48,548 bases of DNA from a bacterium (GTDB lineage: Bacteria > Acidobacteriota > HRBIN11 > JAKEFK01): NCBI GenBank assembly GCA_022616075.1, contig JAKEFK010000360.1:1-48548 (forward strand). The letters are read 5' to 3'. The stretch's first letter is position 1, and every line of letters starts with the position of its first letter. A model generated the notes under the pieces. The model did not search any database and was not told the DNA's origin. It was given only the letters and a program-made list of their open reading frames with translations. Positions 15,694 through 23,025 of this stretch are shown one piece after another. The position numbers were made by a program, and so were the translations under genes.

Positions 15694-16698
15694 TCAAATA
15701 AGGGGTTGGCCACAAACGTGACAGAAGCGCATGTTTTGTTTCCCCACGTTTCCACAAATCTGGCAATAAGAGGGCAGGGTTTGACTGGATTCCGGAAGAT
15801 TCAGAGTGTACTGACCGTCTTCCACTTCTGTAAGGAGAGCTGCGGTCATAGGAACATCGCCCAGCTGCGCAAATTTGTTGAATTGCATCTGAGTTCCGCC
15901 TAGTACGTTCTTTAATCGCATCTTAAGCGCCGTCTCGCGAGATGGAAGAGATCCTTCTTCTGGTCCAGCTTGATGCAAGCGTTCGGCCCCTAGTTTGGCC
16001 AGAGTCTCCTTCCAACGAGAGAAAGTGGGACGTTGCGCAGCCGGAAAACGCAAGGCTGCCTCAATCAAATCAGAAAGATCAGGAGGCAGCGAGGATGCAA
16101 GCTGCCGGACCGATGGAAAAGTAAAGGAACGAATCCGGTGCGCAATTTCCTGAGAAGAATCTTGCTCGACAATCTGGCATCCGGTAAAGAGCTGAAATGC
16201 GATTGCGGCCAACGCAAATGAATCGGCTGCGGGCGTCGGAGTAAAGCTATCGATCAATTCTGGAGCCGTGAATTTCGAAATGGCGCAGTACGAACCTTGA
16301 ATGAGTAAGTCGACATCACTCGGATTCGGCGGATGAACTGAAAATACCAATCTGTTTTGCGTCACAAAGGAACACCGGATCTGCTCATCCCAGTTCAGAA
16401 TGGCCCCGCCGCGAGATTCTTTGCGGTACAGGTAATCGAGAACATCCGTCAGGCCATAAAGAACGGAGCATTTTTGTATGAAATTCAAGTCAGCGTGGTT
16501 CATTTCTGCAAGATAGATCCACCTGCCGGGTCCGGCCTGTCTCACAAGAGCCCAGCGACCGTTATCGAGTACTCCCACTTCGAAGACATTTGTCAAATTG
16601 CGATGCTTCAACTGCATCACTTTCCGCGCGTAACTTCGCAACCGGCTCGAAGGAATGACTTCGCTGACATCATCCTGAAAACAGACTTCAACGATCAA
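15694..16698 (-). CDS. Pseudokinase with C-terminal zinc ribbon
   Basis: A 334-residue protein resembling the later part of a Ser/Thr protein kinase. An alpha-C-like segment (RSYARKVMQLKHRNLTNVFE) is followed by a hinge, an APE motif (FTAPELIDSF) and the C-lobe DSFALAAIAFQLFTG. The glycine-rich loop, the ATP-binding lysine, HRD and DFG are all absent, so catalysis is not expected. The C-terminus is a zinc ribbon with CQIC and CHVC pairs. The start is a TTG with GAGG seven bases upstream, and an in-frame stop lies just before it, so the missing N-lobe strands are not hidden upstream. The gene sits 16 bases behind atoE on the same strand. It may be a binding or scaffold protein or a decayed kinase. 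Confidence 0.65.
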   Translation of the reverse strand: MIVEVCFQDDVSEVIPSSRLRSYARKVMQLKHRNLTNVFEVGVLDNGRWALVRQAGPGRWIYLAEMNHADLNFIQKCSVLYGLTDVLDYLYRKESRGGAILNWDEQIRCSFVTQNRLVFSVHPPNPSDVDLLIQGSYCAISKFTAPELIDSFTPTPAADSFALAAIAFQLFTGCQIVEQDSSQEIAHRIRSFTFPSVRQLASSLPPDLSDLIEAALRFPAAQRPTFSRWKETLAKLGAERLHQAGPEEGSLPSRETALKMRLKNVLGGTQMQFNKFAQLGDVPMTAALLTEVEDGQYTLNLPESSQTLPSYCQICGNVGKQNMRFCHVCGQPLI

Positions 16699-16714
16699 AT
16701 GAAAACCTCAAACC

Positions 16715-18064
16715 CTAATAAAAAGGTAAGAAAAAGAAGAACAGAGAAACGATGACAGCATAAAACAGAAACGCGATCATTTCATAGCCGAGGATTTCTT
16801 TGAATTCAATTCCTGCTGCAGCCAGCAGTGGTATTGCCCAAAATGGCTGCAACAGGTCCGTCATCATGTCTCCCCAGGCGTAAGCAACAACGATCTGATC
16901 ATATGCCACGCCAAGCGTTTTTGCAGCTTCAGCGATGTAGGGCGCTTCCACAGCCCATTTCGATCCGCCGGAAGGCACAAAGTAATTCACGACACCGGAA
17001 TACCAGTACACGATCAAGGGAAGAGTCTTTGGAGTTGCGACCTGAACGAAAGCGTTTCCGATAACGTTGGATAGGCCGCTCCCTTTGATGATGCCGTACA
17101 TTCCGGAATAAAAAGGAAACTGCAGAACAATGTTTGAAATAAAATATGCCGATTCGGCTGCTGCTTTCATTACAGAAGCGGGAGATTTGTGAAGAAGAAT
17201 TCCTGCTGTCAGGAAAGCGAAATTTACTGTGTTAATACTGATTTTTTCGAAGCCCTGCGTGAAAAAATAATTCACCAGGTAATAGACTCCCATCGAACCG
17301 AGGATCAGATTCAAGGCGTAACGGTAATCGAGAAAATTTGTAGCACTCTTCTCCTCCGAAGGCGTAGGAGCTGTAAAGATTCCGACATTCTCCAGAGCTT
17401 CATCTGCCACCATCCGGCGGTCTTCTATGTTGCGAGGATGAAGGAGAAAAGCCAGTGTTGTCATCGCTGCCAGGACTACAACTGTTGCCGTGAGATTGAA
17501 GGGATGAAAGATGGTTTGAGACAGAGGAATGACTCCGATCTGCTTTTCCATAAAATGCCCGGGAGTGGCGCTCAAAATTGGCGCCGATGCAGAGAGTCCC
17601 GCGTGCCAGGTGCAGCCGAGACCAAAGTATGCCACTGCAACAAGCAACCGGTAATCCACTTCTCTGTGCTGTTTTGCCATGTATTTCACGAGCACTGCAG
17701 AACCGAGAATTCCGAGACCCCAATTAATCCATGCAAGAAGCATGGACCCAAGAGCGGTCAAAGCAATTGCGGCGTGAGGATTCCTTGGAAGGCGGCTGAA
17801 CCAATGAAAGAACGCATTTACAGGAGGAGAAACCACGACAATGTATCCTGTCACCATGATCAAAGTCATTTGCATGCCGAAGGTCAGAAGCTCCCAGAAA
17901 CCATCTCCCCAGAACACGAGGCATTGCGCAAGTGAATGGGGCGTTGCGGCCATTGCGAAGACTATTGTGAGCAAGGTGAGCAGAAGAGCGATGGAAAAGG
18001 ATCCGGGTATCCAGCGGGAGGTCCAGCGATTGAGTACGGAGGCGATCGATACAAGAAATTGCAT
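16715..18064 (-). CDS. atoE: Short-chain fatty-acid transporter, AtoE family
   Basis: A 449-residue polytopic inner-membrane protein of the SCFA_trans family, for which E. coli AtoE (short-chain fatty acid uptake) is the type member. Typical segments are FWGDGFWELLTFGMQMTLIM, WINWGLGILGSAVLVKYMA, LSASAPILSATPGH and FVPSGGSKWAVEAPYI. Butyrate or acetoacetate-type acids are the likely substrates. No degradation genes (atoDAB) are nearby. ATG 18064 has GGAG five bases upstream, and this GGAG is the last part of a dispersed palindrome. The gene follows livF on the same strand, so it may be read through from the ABC transporter operon. Confidence 0.9.
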   Translation of the reverse strand: MQFLVSIASVLNRWTSRWIPGSFSIALLLTLLTIVFAMAATPHSLAQCLVFWGDGFWELLTFGMQMTLIMVTGYIVVVSPPVNAFFHWFSRLPRNPHAAIALTALGSMLLAWINWGLGILGSAVLVKYMAKQHREVDYRLLVAVAYFGLGCTWHAGLSASAPILSATPGHFMEKQIGVIPLSQTIFHPFNLTATVVVLAAMTTLAFLLHPRNIEDRRMVADEALENVGIFTAPTPSEEKSATNFLDYRYALNLILGSMGVYYLVNYFFTQGFEKISINTVNFAFLTAGILLHKSPASVMKAAAESAYFISNIVLQFPFYSGMYGIIKGSGLSNVIGNAFVQVATPKTLPLIVYWYSGVVNYFVPSGGSKWAVEAPYIAEAAKTLGVAYDQIVVAYAWGDMMTDLLQPFWAIPLLAAAGIEFKEILGYEMIAFLFYAVIVSLFFFFLPFY

Positions 18065-18067
18065 TTT

Positions 18068-18097
18068 AGCTCCGCAGGCGGGACGCCTGCGCTACTT
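18068..18097. repeat. Dispersed palindrome, GTAGCGCAGGCGTCCCGCCTGCG family
   Basis: A perfect 8-bp stem with a 3-base loop, CGCAGGCG-GGA-CGCCTGCG, lies at 18073-18091, flanked by CTAC. Related copies are at 46181-46236 and 47190-47246. It separates livF from atoE and supplies the atoE ribosome site. Confidence 0.8.
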
Positions 18098-18100
18098 TGC

Positions 18101-18808
18101 TTACTTTTCTCCGAGATAGGCTTCTTTGACTCGTTGATCGGCAGCCAGCTGTGCTGAAGGGCCATCCATGACAATCTGGCCTGTTTCCAGAACATAGCCA
18201 CGATGCGAGTGCCGCAAAGCAGCATTCGCATTTTGCTCAACGAGCAAAATAGTAGTCCCTTCCTTGTTGATCAAATCGATCGCTTCAAAAATCGTATGAA
18301 CCAGTAGAGGAGCCAGACCGAGCGAAGGTTCATCGAGAAGCAGAAGTCGGGGACAAGCCATGAGAGCGCGACCAATCGCAAGCATTTGCTGTTCACCGCC
18401 GCTTAGAGTGCCTGCGGACTGTTTTCTCCGTTCATTCAGACGCGGGAAAAGGCCAAATACGCGCTCCAGAGATGCCTTGCTCTTTGCACGATCTCGTTGA
18501 AGATACGCGCCCATCTCCAAATTTTCCATTACGGTGAGATTCGCAAAAACCGCTCTTCCTTCCGGGACCATGCAAATTCCCAGTGCAACAAGTTTGTGCG
18601 TAGGAACATCGTTCAATCGCTTTCCTTCAAACAGGATGTTACCGCTTCGAGCCTGAACAAGCCCCGTTATTGTTCTGAGCGTCGTTGATTTGCCGGCGCC
18701 ATTCGCGCCAATCAGAGTTACAATTTCTCCCTTTTCCACGTGAATATTGATCCCTTTTAAAGCCTCAATGGCTCCGTATCCACTGGAGATGTTTTGGAGG
18801 GTTAACAT
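18101..18808 (-). CDS. livF: Branched-chain amino-acid ABC transporter ATPase LivF
   Basis: ATP-binding subunit of a HAAT-type (branched-chain amino acid) importer, 235 residues, the usual LivF size. It shows Walker A GANGAGKST, the signature LSGGEQQM, Walker B LLLLDEPSLG and the switch histidine region following TTILLVEQN. It pairs with LivG on the cytoplasmic face to drive uptake through LivH and LivM. Its start overlaps the end of livG at 18808, so translation is coupled. Confidence 0.95.
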   Translation of the reverse strand: MLTLQNISSGYGAIEALKGINIHVEKGEIVTLIGANGAGKSTTLRTITGLVQARSGNILFEGKRLNDVPTHKLVALGICMVPEGRAVFANLTVMENLEMGAYLQRDRAKSKASLERVFGLFPRLNERRKQSAGTLSGGEQQMLAIGRALMACPRLLLLDEPSLGLAPLLVHTIFEAIDLINKEGTTILLVEQNANAALRHSHRGYVLETGQIVMDGPSAQLAADQRVKEAYLGEK

Positions 18809-19569
18809 CAGGCGCCCCCCAGATAAGCTTCGATTACTGCCGGATTATCCTGGATCTCTTTCGGTCCGCCGATTGCAATCGTTTCCCCGTAATCAATGCA
18901 TTGAATTATTTCGCATACGCCCATCACAACCTTCATGTTGTGTTCTACTAATAAGATAGTAATGTGGAAGTGATCGCGGATCCAGCGGATGAGATGCATC
19001 AGCTCGGATGCTTCCTGAGGGTTCATTCCGGCAGCCGGTTCATCCAGCAACAGGAGTTTCGGTTTGGTGGCAAGCGCACGGGCAATCTCGAGACGACGCT
19101 GAGAACCATAAGGCAAATTATTCGCAAGCTCAAAGGCAACCGTATCCAGCTTGAAGATCTTTAATAGCTCCAGCGCATCATGCTCAATCTCCTCCTCTTC
19201 AGTATGAAGGGACCGTGTGCGCAAAACGGCGTCCACTAACTTCTGGCTGCGGCGCATATGCCGGGCCAGCTTTACATTTTCCAGCACGGTCATGCTTTGA
19301 AAGAGCCTGATGTTCTGGAAAGTTCGCGAAATTCCAAGCGCCGCGATCGAAGAAGGTTTCTCACCCTGAATCTCCTTCCTTTCCAGCTTGATCGTGCCCT
19401 GGTCCGGCTTGTAGACTCCGGTAATCAAGTTGAAGATCGTCGTCTTGCCTGCGCCGTTCGGTCCAATTAAACCGTACAGATCTCCCTGGTTTATAAGCAT
19501 GTTTAGATCTTTTACGGCTACGAGTCCGCCAAAACTTTTTATGCAGTTATCGACTTCCAGAATCTGCAT
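18808..19569 (-). CDS. livG: Branched-chain amino-acid ABC transporter ATPase LivG
   Basis: ATPase subunit of 253 residues with Walker A GPNGAGKTT, signature region YGSQRRLEIARALA and Walker B LLLLDEPAAGMNP. The C-terminal extension (CEIIQCIDYGETIAIGGP...AVIEAYLG) is typical of LivG. It lies four bases after livM and overlaps livF, inside a complete livKHMGF set. Confidence 0.95.
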   Translation of the reverse strand: MQILEVDNCIKSFGGLVAVKDLNMLINQGDLYGLIGPNGAGKTTIFNLITGVYKPDQGTIKLERKEIQGEKPSSIAALGISRTFQNIRLFQSMTVLENVKLARHMRRSQKLVDAVLRTRSLHTEEEEIEHDALELLKIFKLDTVAFELANNLPYGSQRRLEIARALATKPKLLLLDEPAAGMNPQEASELMHLIRWIRDHFHITILLVEHNMKVVMGVCEIIQCIDYGETIAIGGPKEIQDNPAVIEAYLGGA

Positions 19570-19573
19570 CCAT

Positions 19574-20563
19574 TCACCTTGCAGTGAAGCGCTTCGGTTT
19601 GAGGAATAAGGCTTTGGATCCCATAATGCCCTGTGGACGATAGATCATAATCAGAATCAAAGTGATAGAAAAAATTACAAGCCGGTAAGGACCAAACCCG
19701 CGAAATACTTCCAGGATCACGGTGATTAAAACGGCTCCCAGAATCGAGCCCTCAATACTTCCGAGACCTCCAATCACAATCATGATTATGATTTCAAACG
19801 ACTTGATAAAGGTGAACGTATTCGGATGCAGGTACATCGTGAAATGCCCGAAAAGCCCTCCGGCAATTCCACCAAACATCGAGCTGATCACAAAGGACAT
19901 AACTTTAAAACGCGTTGTGTCCACACCCATCGCTTCAGCGGCGATTTCATCATCGCGTATGGAAATGAATGCGCGACCGTAACTTGAATAAATAAGATTT
20001 TGAACGGTCATTACGGTCAAGACAACAAACAGATACACCCAGAAAAAGTTACTCAAGCGCGGAATGCCCGTAAAACCTCTCGAACCGCCAATGGCATCGA
20101 TATTCAGAATAAACACACGGATGATTTCTCCGAAACCGAGAGTGACGATGGCAAGGTAATCACCTCTTAAACGCAACGAAGGGATTCCCACAGCCAATCC
20201 TGCAACTCCAGCCAGCAGAGCTCCTGCCAGAATTCCCACCAGTAAAAGCACTGCATCCTGACCGGTAGAGGGTAGAAACGAAACAACATTTCGAACGGAA
20301 TCGCCGACCGTGCTGATGATAAAAGCAGACGTATAGGCGCCCACTGCGAAGAAACCTGCATGACCAATCGAAAATTGACCCGTGAAACCATTAATGAGGT
20401 TCAGACTTACCGATAAGATGACGTTGATCCCGACCAGAATCAGAATCTGATGGATATATGGACCCTGTTGGATCGGGCCACCAAGCAAAAGACCGTCCAC
20501 AACGGTGAGTTGGAGGACAATCAGAAGAACAATTGCGCCAAGGACCAGCAGCCACTTCTTCAT
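19574..20563 (-). CDS. livM: Branched-chain amino-acid ABC transporter permease LivM
   Basis: A 329-residue permease with 8-9 hydrophobic segments. The motifs LNLINGFTGQFSIGHAGFFA and LRGDYLAIVTLGFGEI are typical of LivM, and GGLGSIEGSILGA is the loop that contacts the ATPase. With LivH it forms the membrane channel of the importer. The start overlaps the end of livH by four bases. Confidence 0.95.
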   Translation of the reverse strand: MKKWLLVLGAIVLLIVLQLTVVDGLLLGGPIQQGPYIHQILILVGINVILSVSLNLINGFTGQFSIGHAGFFAVGAYTSAFIISTVGDSVRNVVSFLPSTGQDAVLLLVGILAGALLAGVAGLAVGIPSLRLRGDYLAIVTLGFGEIIRVFILNIDAIGGSRGFTGIPRLSNFFWVYLFVVLTVMTVQNLIYSSYGRAFISIRDDEIAAEAMGVDTTRFKVMSFVISSMFGGIAGGLFGHFTMYLHPNTFTFIKSFEIIIMIVIGGLGSIEGSILGAVLITVILEVFRGFGPYRLVIFSITLILIMIYRPQGIMGSKALFLKPKRFTAR

Positions 20564-21615
20564 ACCTTTTCCACCAAACCCTTCCCCATGATGCCTGCGG
20601 GTTTCAATAGCAAAATCAAAATCAAAATCGAGAACGCAATCGCATCACGATAAGTGGATTCGAGATATCCGACGACCATGACCTCCGCAATCCCGATAAT
20701 GAACCCGCCAAGCATTGCACCAGGGATGTTTCCGATCCCGCCGAGCACGGCCGCAACAAATGCTTTCAGACCGGGCATGATGCCCATGAGCGGATCGATC
20801 TTGGGGTAATTCAAAGAGACCAGGATACCGGCAGCCGCTGCCAGAGCGGAACCCAGCGCAAATGTAGCAGCTATGATTCGGTCTGTATTGATCCCCATCA
20901 GTTTTGCCGCATCCAGATTAAATGCAGCGGCGCGCATTGCCTTCCCTGTTTTTGTGTAGTTGACAATTGCATTTAACAGGATCATCAAAATGACTGCCAT
21001 AACAAAAACAGTGATTTGCTGATTGTTTAAGCTCAGACCGCCAATGTTCAATTGCTTAGCAGAAACGATCTGTGGAAAAAACTTTGGGTCGGCTCCAAAA
21101 ACCAATTGTCCGCCATTTTCCAAAAACATAGAAACGCCGATCGCCAGGATGAGGAGAGCAAGCCGCGAGGCGCGTGGAATGGTTCGGATGAAATATTTTT
21201 CAAGAAAATAGCCGACTAGACCGCCAATCAAAGTGCCAACAAGGATCGATATCATCGATGCTGATACAAATCGGCCCAGGACTGCGCCTAGAATTCCCAG
21301 CCAGAATGCCAGGGCCAGTTTTGCCCCACTGCGGCCAGGACGGTAAGCATATCGCTCAATGAAAATTCCCAGCGCAGCAGAAAGCACCATGGATCCGAAC
21401 ATAATGAATAAAGCGTACAGGTATGATCCTTCTCCGGAGCCACGAATGTACCGGGAGAGATAATAGCCCATGAAAGCTCCGAACATGTAGACATCACCAT
21501 GGGCAAAATTGATCAGCCGCAATACACCGTAAACCATGGTGTAACCGAGCGCAATCAGAGCATACATGCTGCCCAGCACGATTCCGTTCAGTAACTGTTG
21601 GAGGAAACTACCCAT
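20560..21615 (-). CDS. livH: Branched-chain amino-acid ABC transporter permease LivH
   Basis: A 351-residue permease, somewhat longer than the usual 290-310. The family start LLNGIVLGSMYALIALGYTMVYGV and the EAA-like loop AAVLGGIGNIPGAMLGG are clear. The extra length lies between about residues 60 and 150, where two or three added hydrophobic segments (LALAFWLGILGAVLG, SILVGTLIGGLVGYFLE) occur. ATG 21615 has no clear ribosome site. The 47-base gap to livK holds a short repeat. Confidence 0.93.
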   Translation of the reverse strand: MGSFLQQLLNGIVLGSMYALIALGYTMVYGVLRLINFAHGDVYMFGAFMGYYLSRYIRGSGEGSYLYALFIMFGSMVLSAALGIFIERYAYRPGRSGAKLALAFWLGILGAVLGRFVSASMISILVGTLIGGLVGYFLEKYFIRTIPRASRLALLILAIGVSMFLENGGQLVFGADPKFFPQIVSAKQLNIGGLSLNNQQITVFVMAVILMILLNAIVNYTKTGKAMRAAAFNLDAAKLMGINTDRIIAATFALGSALAAAAGILVSLNYPKIDPLMGIMPGLKAFVAAVLGGIGNIPGAMLGGFIIGIAEVMVVGYLESTYRDAIAFSILILILLLKPAGIMGKGLVEKV

Positions 21616-21620
21616 GGGGA

Positions 21621-21659
21621 AGGCTCAAAACGTTCAAGTGTTTCAAGAGGCTCAAGCCG
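21621..21659. repeat. Short repeat, GTTCAAGTGTTTCAAG type
   Basis: GGCTCAA and TTCAAG units recur in this livH-livK gap. It resembles the TTGAACAACTTGAACC array at 22951-22988, read in the opposite direction, and more weakly 46241-46262. Confidence 0.5.
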
Positions 21660-21662
21660 GTA

Positions 21663-22793
21663 TTATGGTTTGACCGTTTCAACGTATTCGAGCTTGCCAT
21701 TTTTTACACGAAGAACGACGGCCGGTTTGACTGCGTTTCGATTGGAATCAATCGTAATGCTGCCGGTCACCCCCGCAAAACCTTTGGTCTGAGCAATGAC
21801 GTCACGGACTTTGGTGGCTTCCGTTGTTCCAGCAGTTCGTAAGGCGTGGAACAGAATGCGCGCTGCATCGTAGCCAAGCGCCGCAAGGGCATCCGGTACC
21901 TGGTTGTAACGTTTCTTGTAGTCGGCCACAAACTTCTGGATCGCCGGGCTTGGATCATCAACTGAATAATGATTTGAATAATAGCAATCGTTGAGCGCTT
22001 CACCTCCAATCTCCCACAATTTCGGCGAGTCCCAACCATCTCCTCCCATCAGAGGAATTGTGAATCCGAGCTTTCGTGCCTGCCGCGCGATCAAGCCTGC
22101 TTCGGTGTAGTAGCCTGGCACAAAAATCGCTTCCGGATTGGCAGATTGAATAGAAGTCAATTGAGCGCTGAAATCAGTATCCCCTTCGCTATAACTTTGA
22201 TCCGTAACGATGTTCCCGCCCATTTTTTTGAAATTCTCGACAAAAACATCCGCAAGTCCCACGGAATAATCATTTTTGATATCGCGGAGAATGGCAACGT
22301 TCTTCATTTTCAAGGTCTGCGACGCAAATTTGGCCATCACAAAGCCCTGAAATGGATCGATGAAACAGACCCGGAAAATAAAATCTCCAATTTGTGTGAC
22401 TTTCGGATTCGTCGACGATGGAGTGATCATCGGAATTCGATTACTCTGGCACACGGGAGCAGCGGCAAGACTACGCGATGAGGCAACTTCGCCGAGAACC
22501 GCAACGACGCGGTCCTTATTAATCAATTTCGTCACGACCGTTTGCGCCTCTTCAGGTTTTCCCTGATCATCTTCCACGATCACACGAACCTTTTTACCCA
22601 GCAATCCACCCGATTGATTCACTTCGTCAATAGCCAGATCGACGCCATTTCGTGTAGAAATTCCAAATGTCGCAGTCGTTCCGGTGAGTGATCCGTATTC
22701 ACCAATTACTATTTCAGATTCTTGCTTTTTGCAGGAAATCGAAATGAGGACGCAGAAAATGATTAAAAGACACAACATGAATCTTGTCTTCAT
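21663..22793 (-). CDS. livK: Branched-chain amino-acid ABC transporter binding protein
   Basis: Periplasmic substrate-binding component, 376 residues, of the Leu/Ile/Val-binding (type I periplasmic-binding) family. A signal sequence ends in ISISC-KK, a relaxed lipobox, so it is probably a lipoprotein. Characteristic segments are IVIGEYGSLTG, NGVDLAIDEVNQSGGLLGKK, PMITPSSTNPKVT and YDAARILFHAL. It captures the ligand and docks on LivH-LivM. Ligands of this family include branched-chain amino acids, amides and urea, so the exact substrate is open. ATG 22793 has GAGG four bases upstream. It heads the livKHMGF operon. Confidence 0.93.
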   Translation of the reverse strand: MKTRFMLCLLIIFCVLISISCKKQESEIVIGEYGSLTGTTATFGISTRNGVDLAIDEVNQSGGLLGKKVRVIVEDDQGKPEEAQTVVTKLINKDRVVAVLGEVASSRSLAAAPVCQSNRIPMITPSSTNPKVTQIGDFIFRVCFIDPFQGFVMAKFASQTLKMKNVAILRDIKNDYSVGLADVFVENFKKMGGNIVTDQSYSEGDTDFSAQLTSIQSANPEAIFVPGYYTEAGLIARQARKLGFTIPLMGGDGWDSPKLWEIGGEALNDCYYSNHYSVDDPSPAIQKFVADYKKRYNQVPDALAALGYDAARILFHALRTAGTTEATKVRDVIAQTKGFAGVTGSITIDSNRNAVKPAVVLRVKNGKLEYVETVKP

Positions 22794-22805
22794 GATTCCT
22801 CTCAG

Positions 22806-22893
22806 TAAGAAGCAATGAGCAATGAGTAATGAGCAATGAGACCAAATTAGAGGCGGCTTACCGTCTCAACTCATGACTCATTGCTCATTACTC
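22806..22893. repeat. Palindrome built of ATGAGCA heptamers
   Basis: ATGAGCA-ATGAGTA-ATGAGCA-ATGAG forms a tandem array at 22814-22840. An inverted array, CTCATGACTCATTGCTCATTACTC, lies at about 22870-22893. Together they can form a long hairpin between livK and the pyrophosphatase gene, which are transcribed divergently. Confidence 0.75.
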
Positions 22894-22911
22894 GGAACTT
22901 TTGCTTGTCAT

Positions 22912-22940
22912 AGTTAAGTTAAAAAAAAGCCCTTTGTCAA
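22912..22940 (-). promoter_or_regulatory. Candidate livK promoter
   Basis: On the minus strand a perfect TTGACA (complement of 22935-22940) is followed after 17 bases by TTAACT (22912-22917). The -10 match is weak. The heptamer palindrome would lie in the leader. Confidence 0.35.
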
Positions 22941-22950
22941 GACGACGACC

Positions 22951-22988
22951 TTGAACAACTTGAACCCCTTGAACACTTTGAACTCTTA
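22951..22988. repeat. TTGAAC direct repeat array
   Basis: Four TTGAAC units spaced 9-10 bases apart, followed by TCTTA. One unit (22969-22974) could serve as the -35 of the pyrophosphatase promoter. Confidence 0.6.
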
Positions 22989-22998
22989 ATGATAGAAT
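22969..22998 (+). promoter_or_regulatory. Candidate promoter of the pyrophosphatase gene
   Basis: TTGAAC at 22969-22974 and TAGAAT at 22993-22998 are separated by 18 bases. The expected start of transcription leaves a leader of about 20 bases that holds the ribosome site AGGGAG at 23015-23020. Confidence 0.4.
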
Positions 22999-23025
22999 CA
23001 TCGGCTTCTTAAATAGGGAGAAAAT

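Noticed and set aside
17189-17935. Plus-strand ORF of 248 codons inside atoE
   Set aside because: The opposite strand encodes a clear membrane transporter; the ORF product is cysteine-rich, lacks any recognisable domain and looks like a frame artefact.
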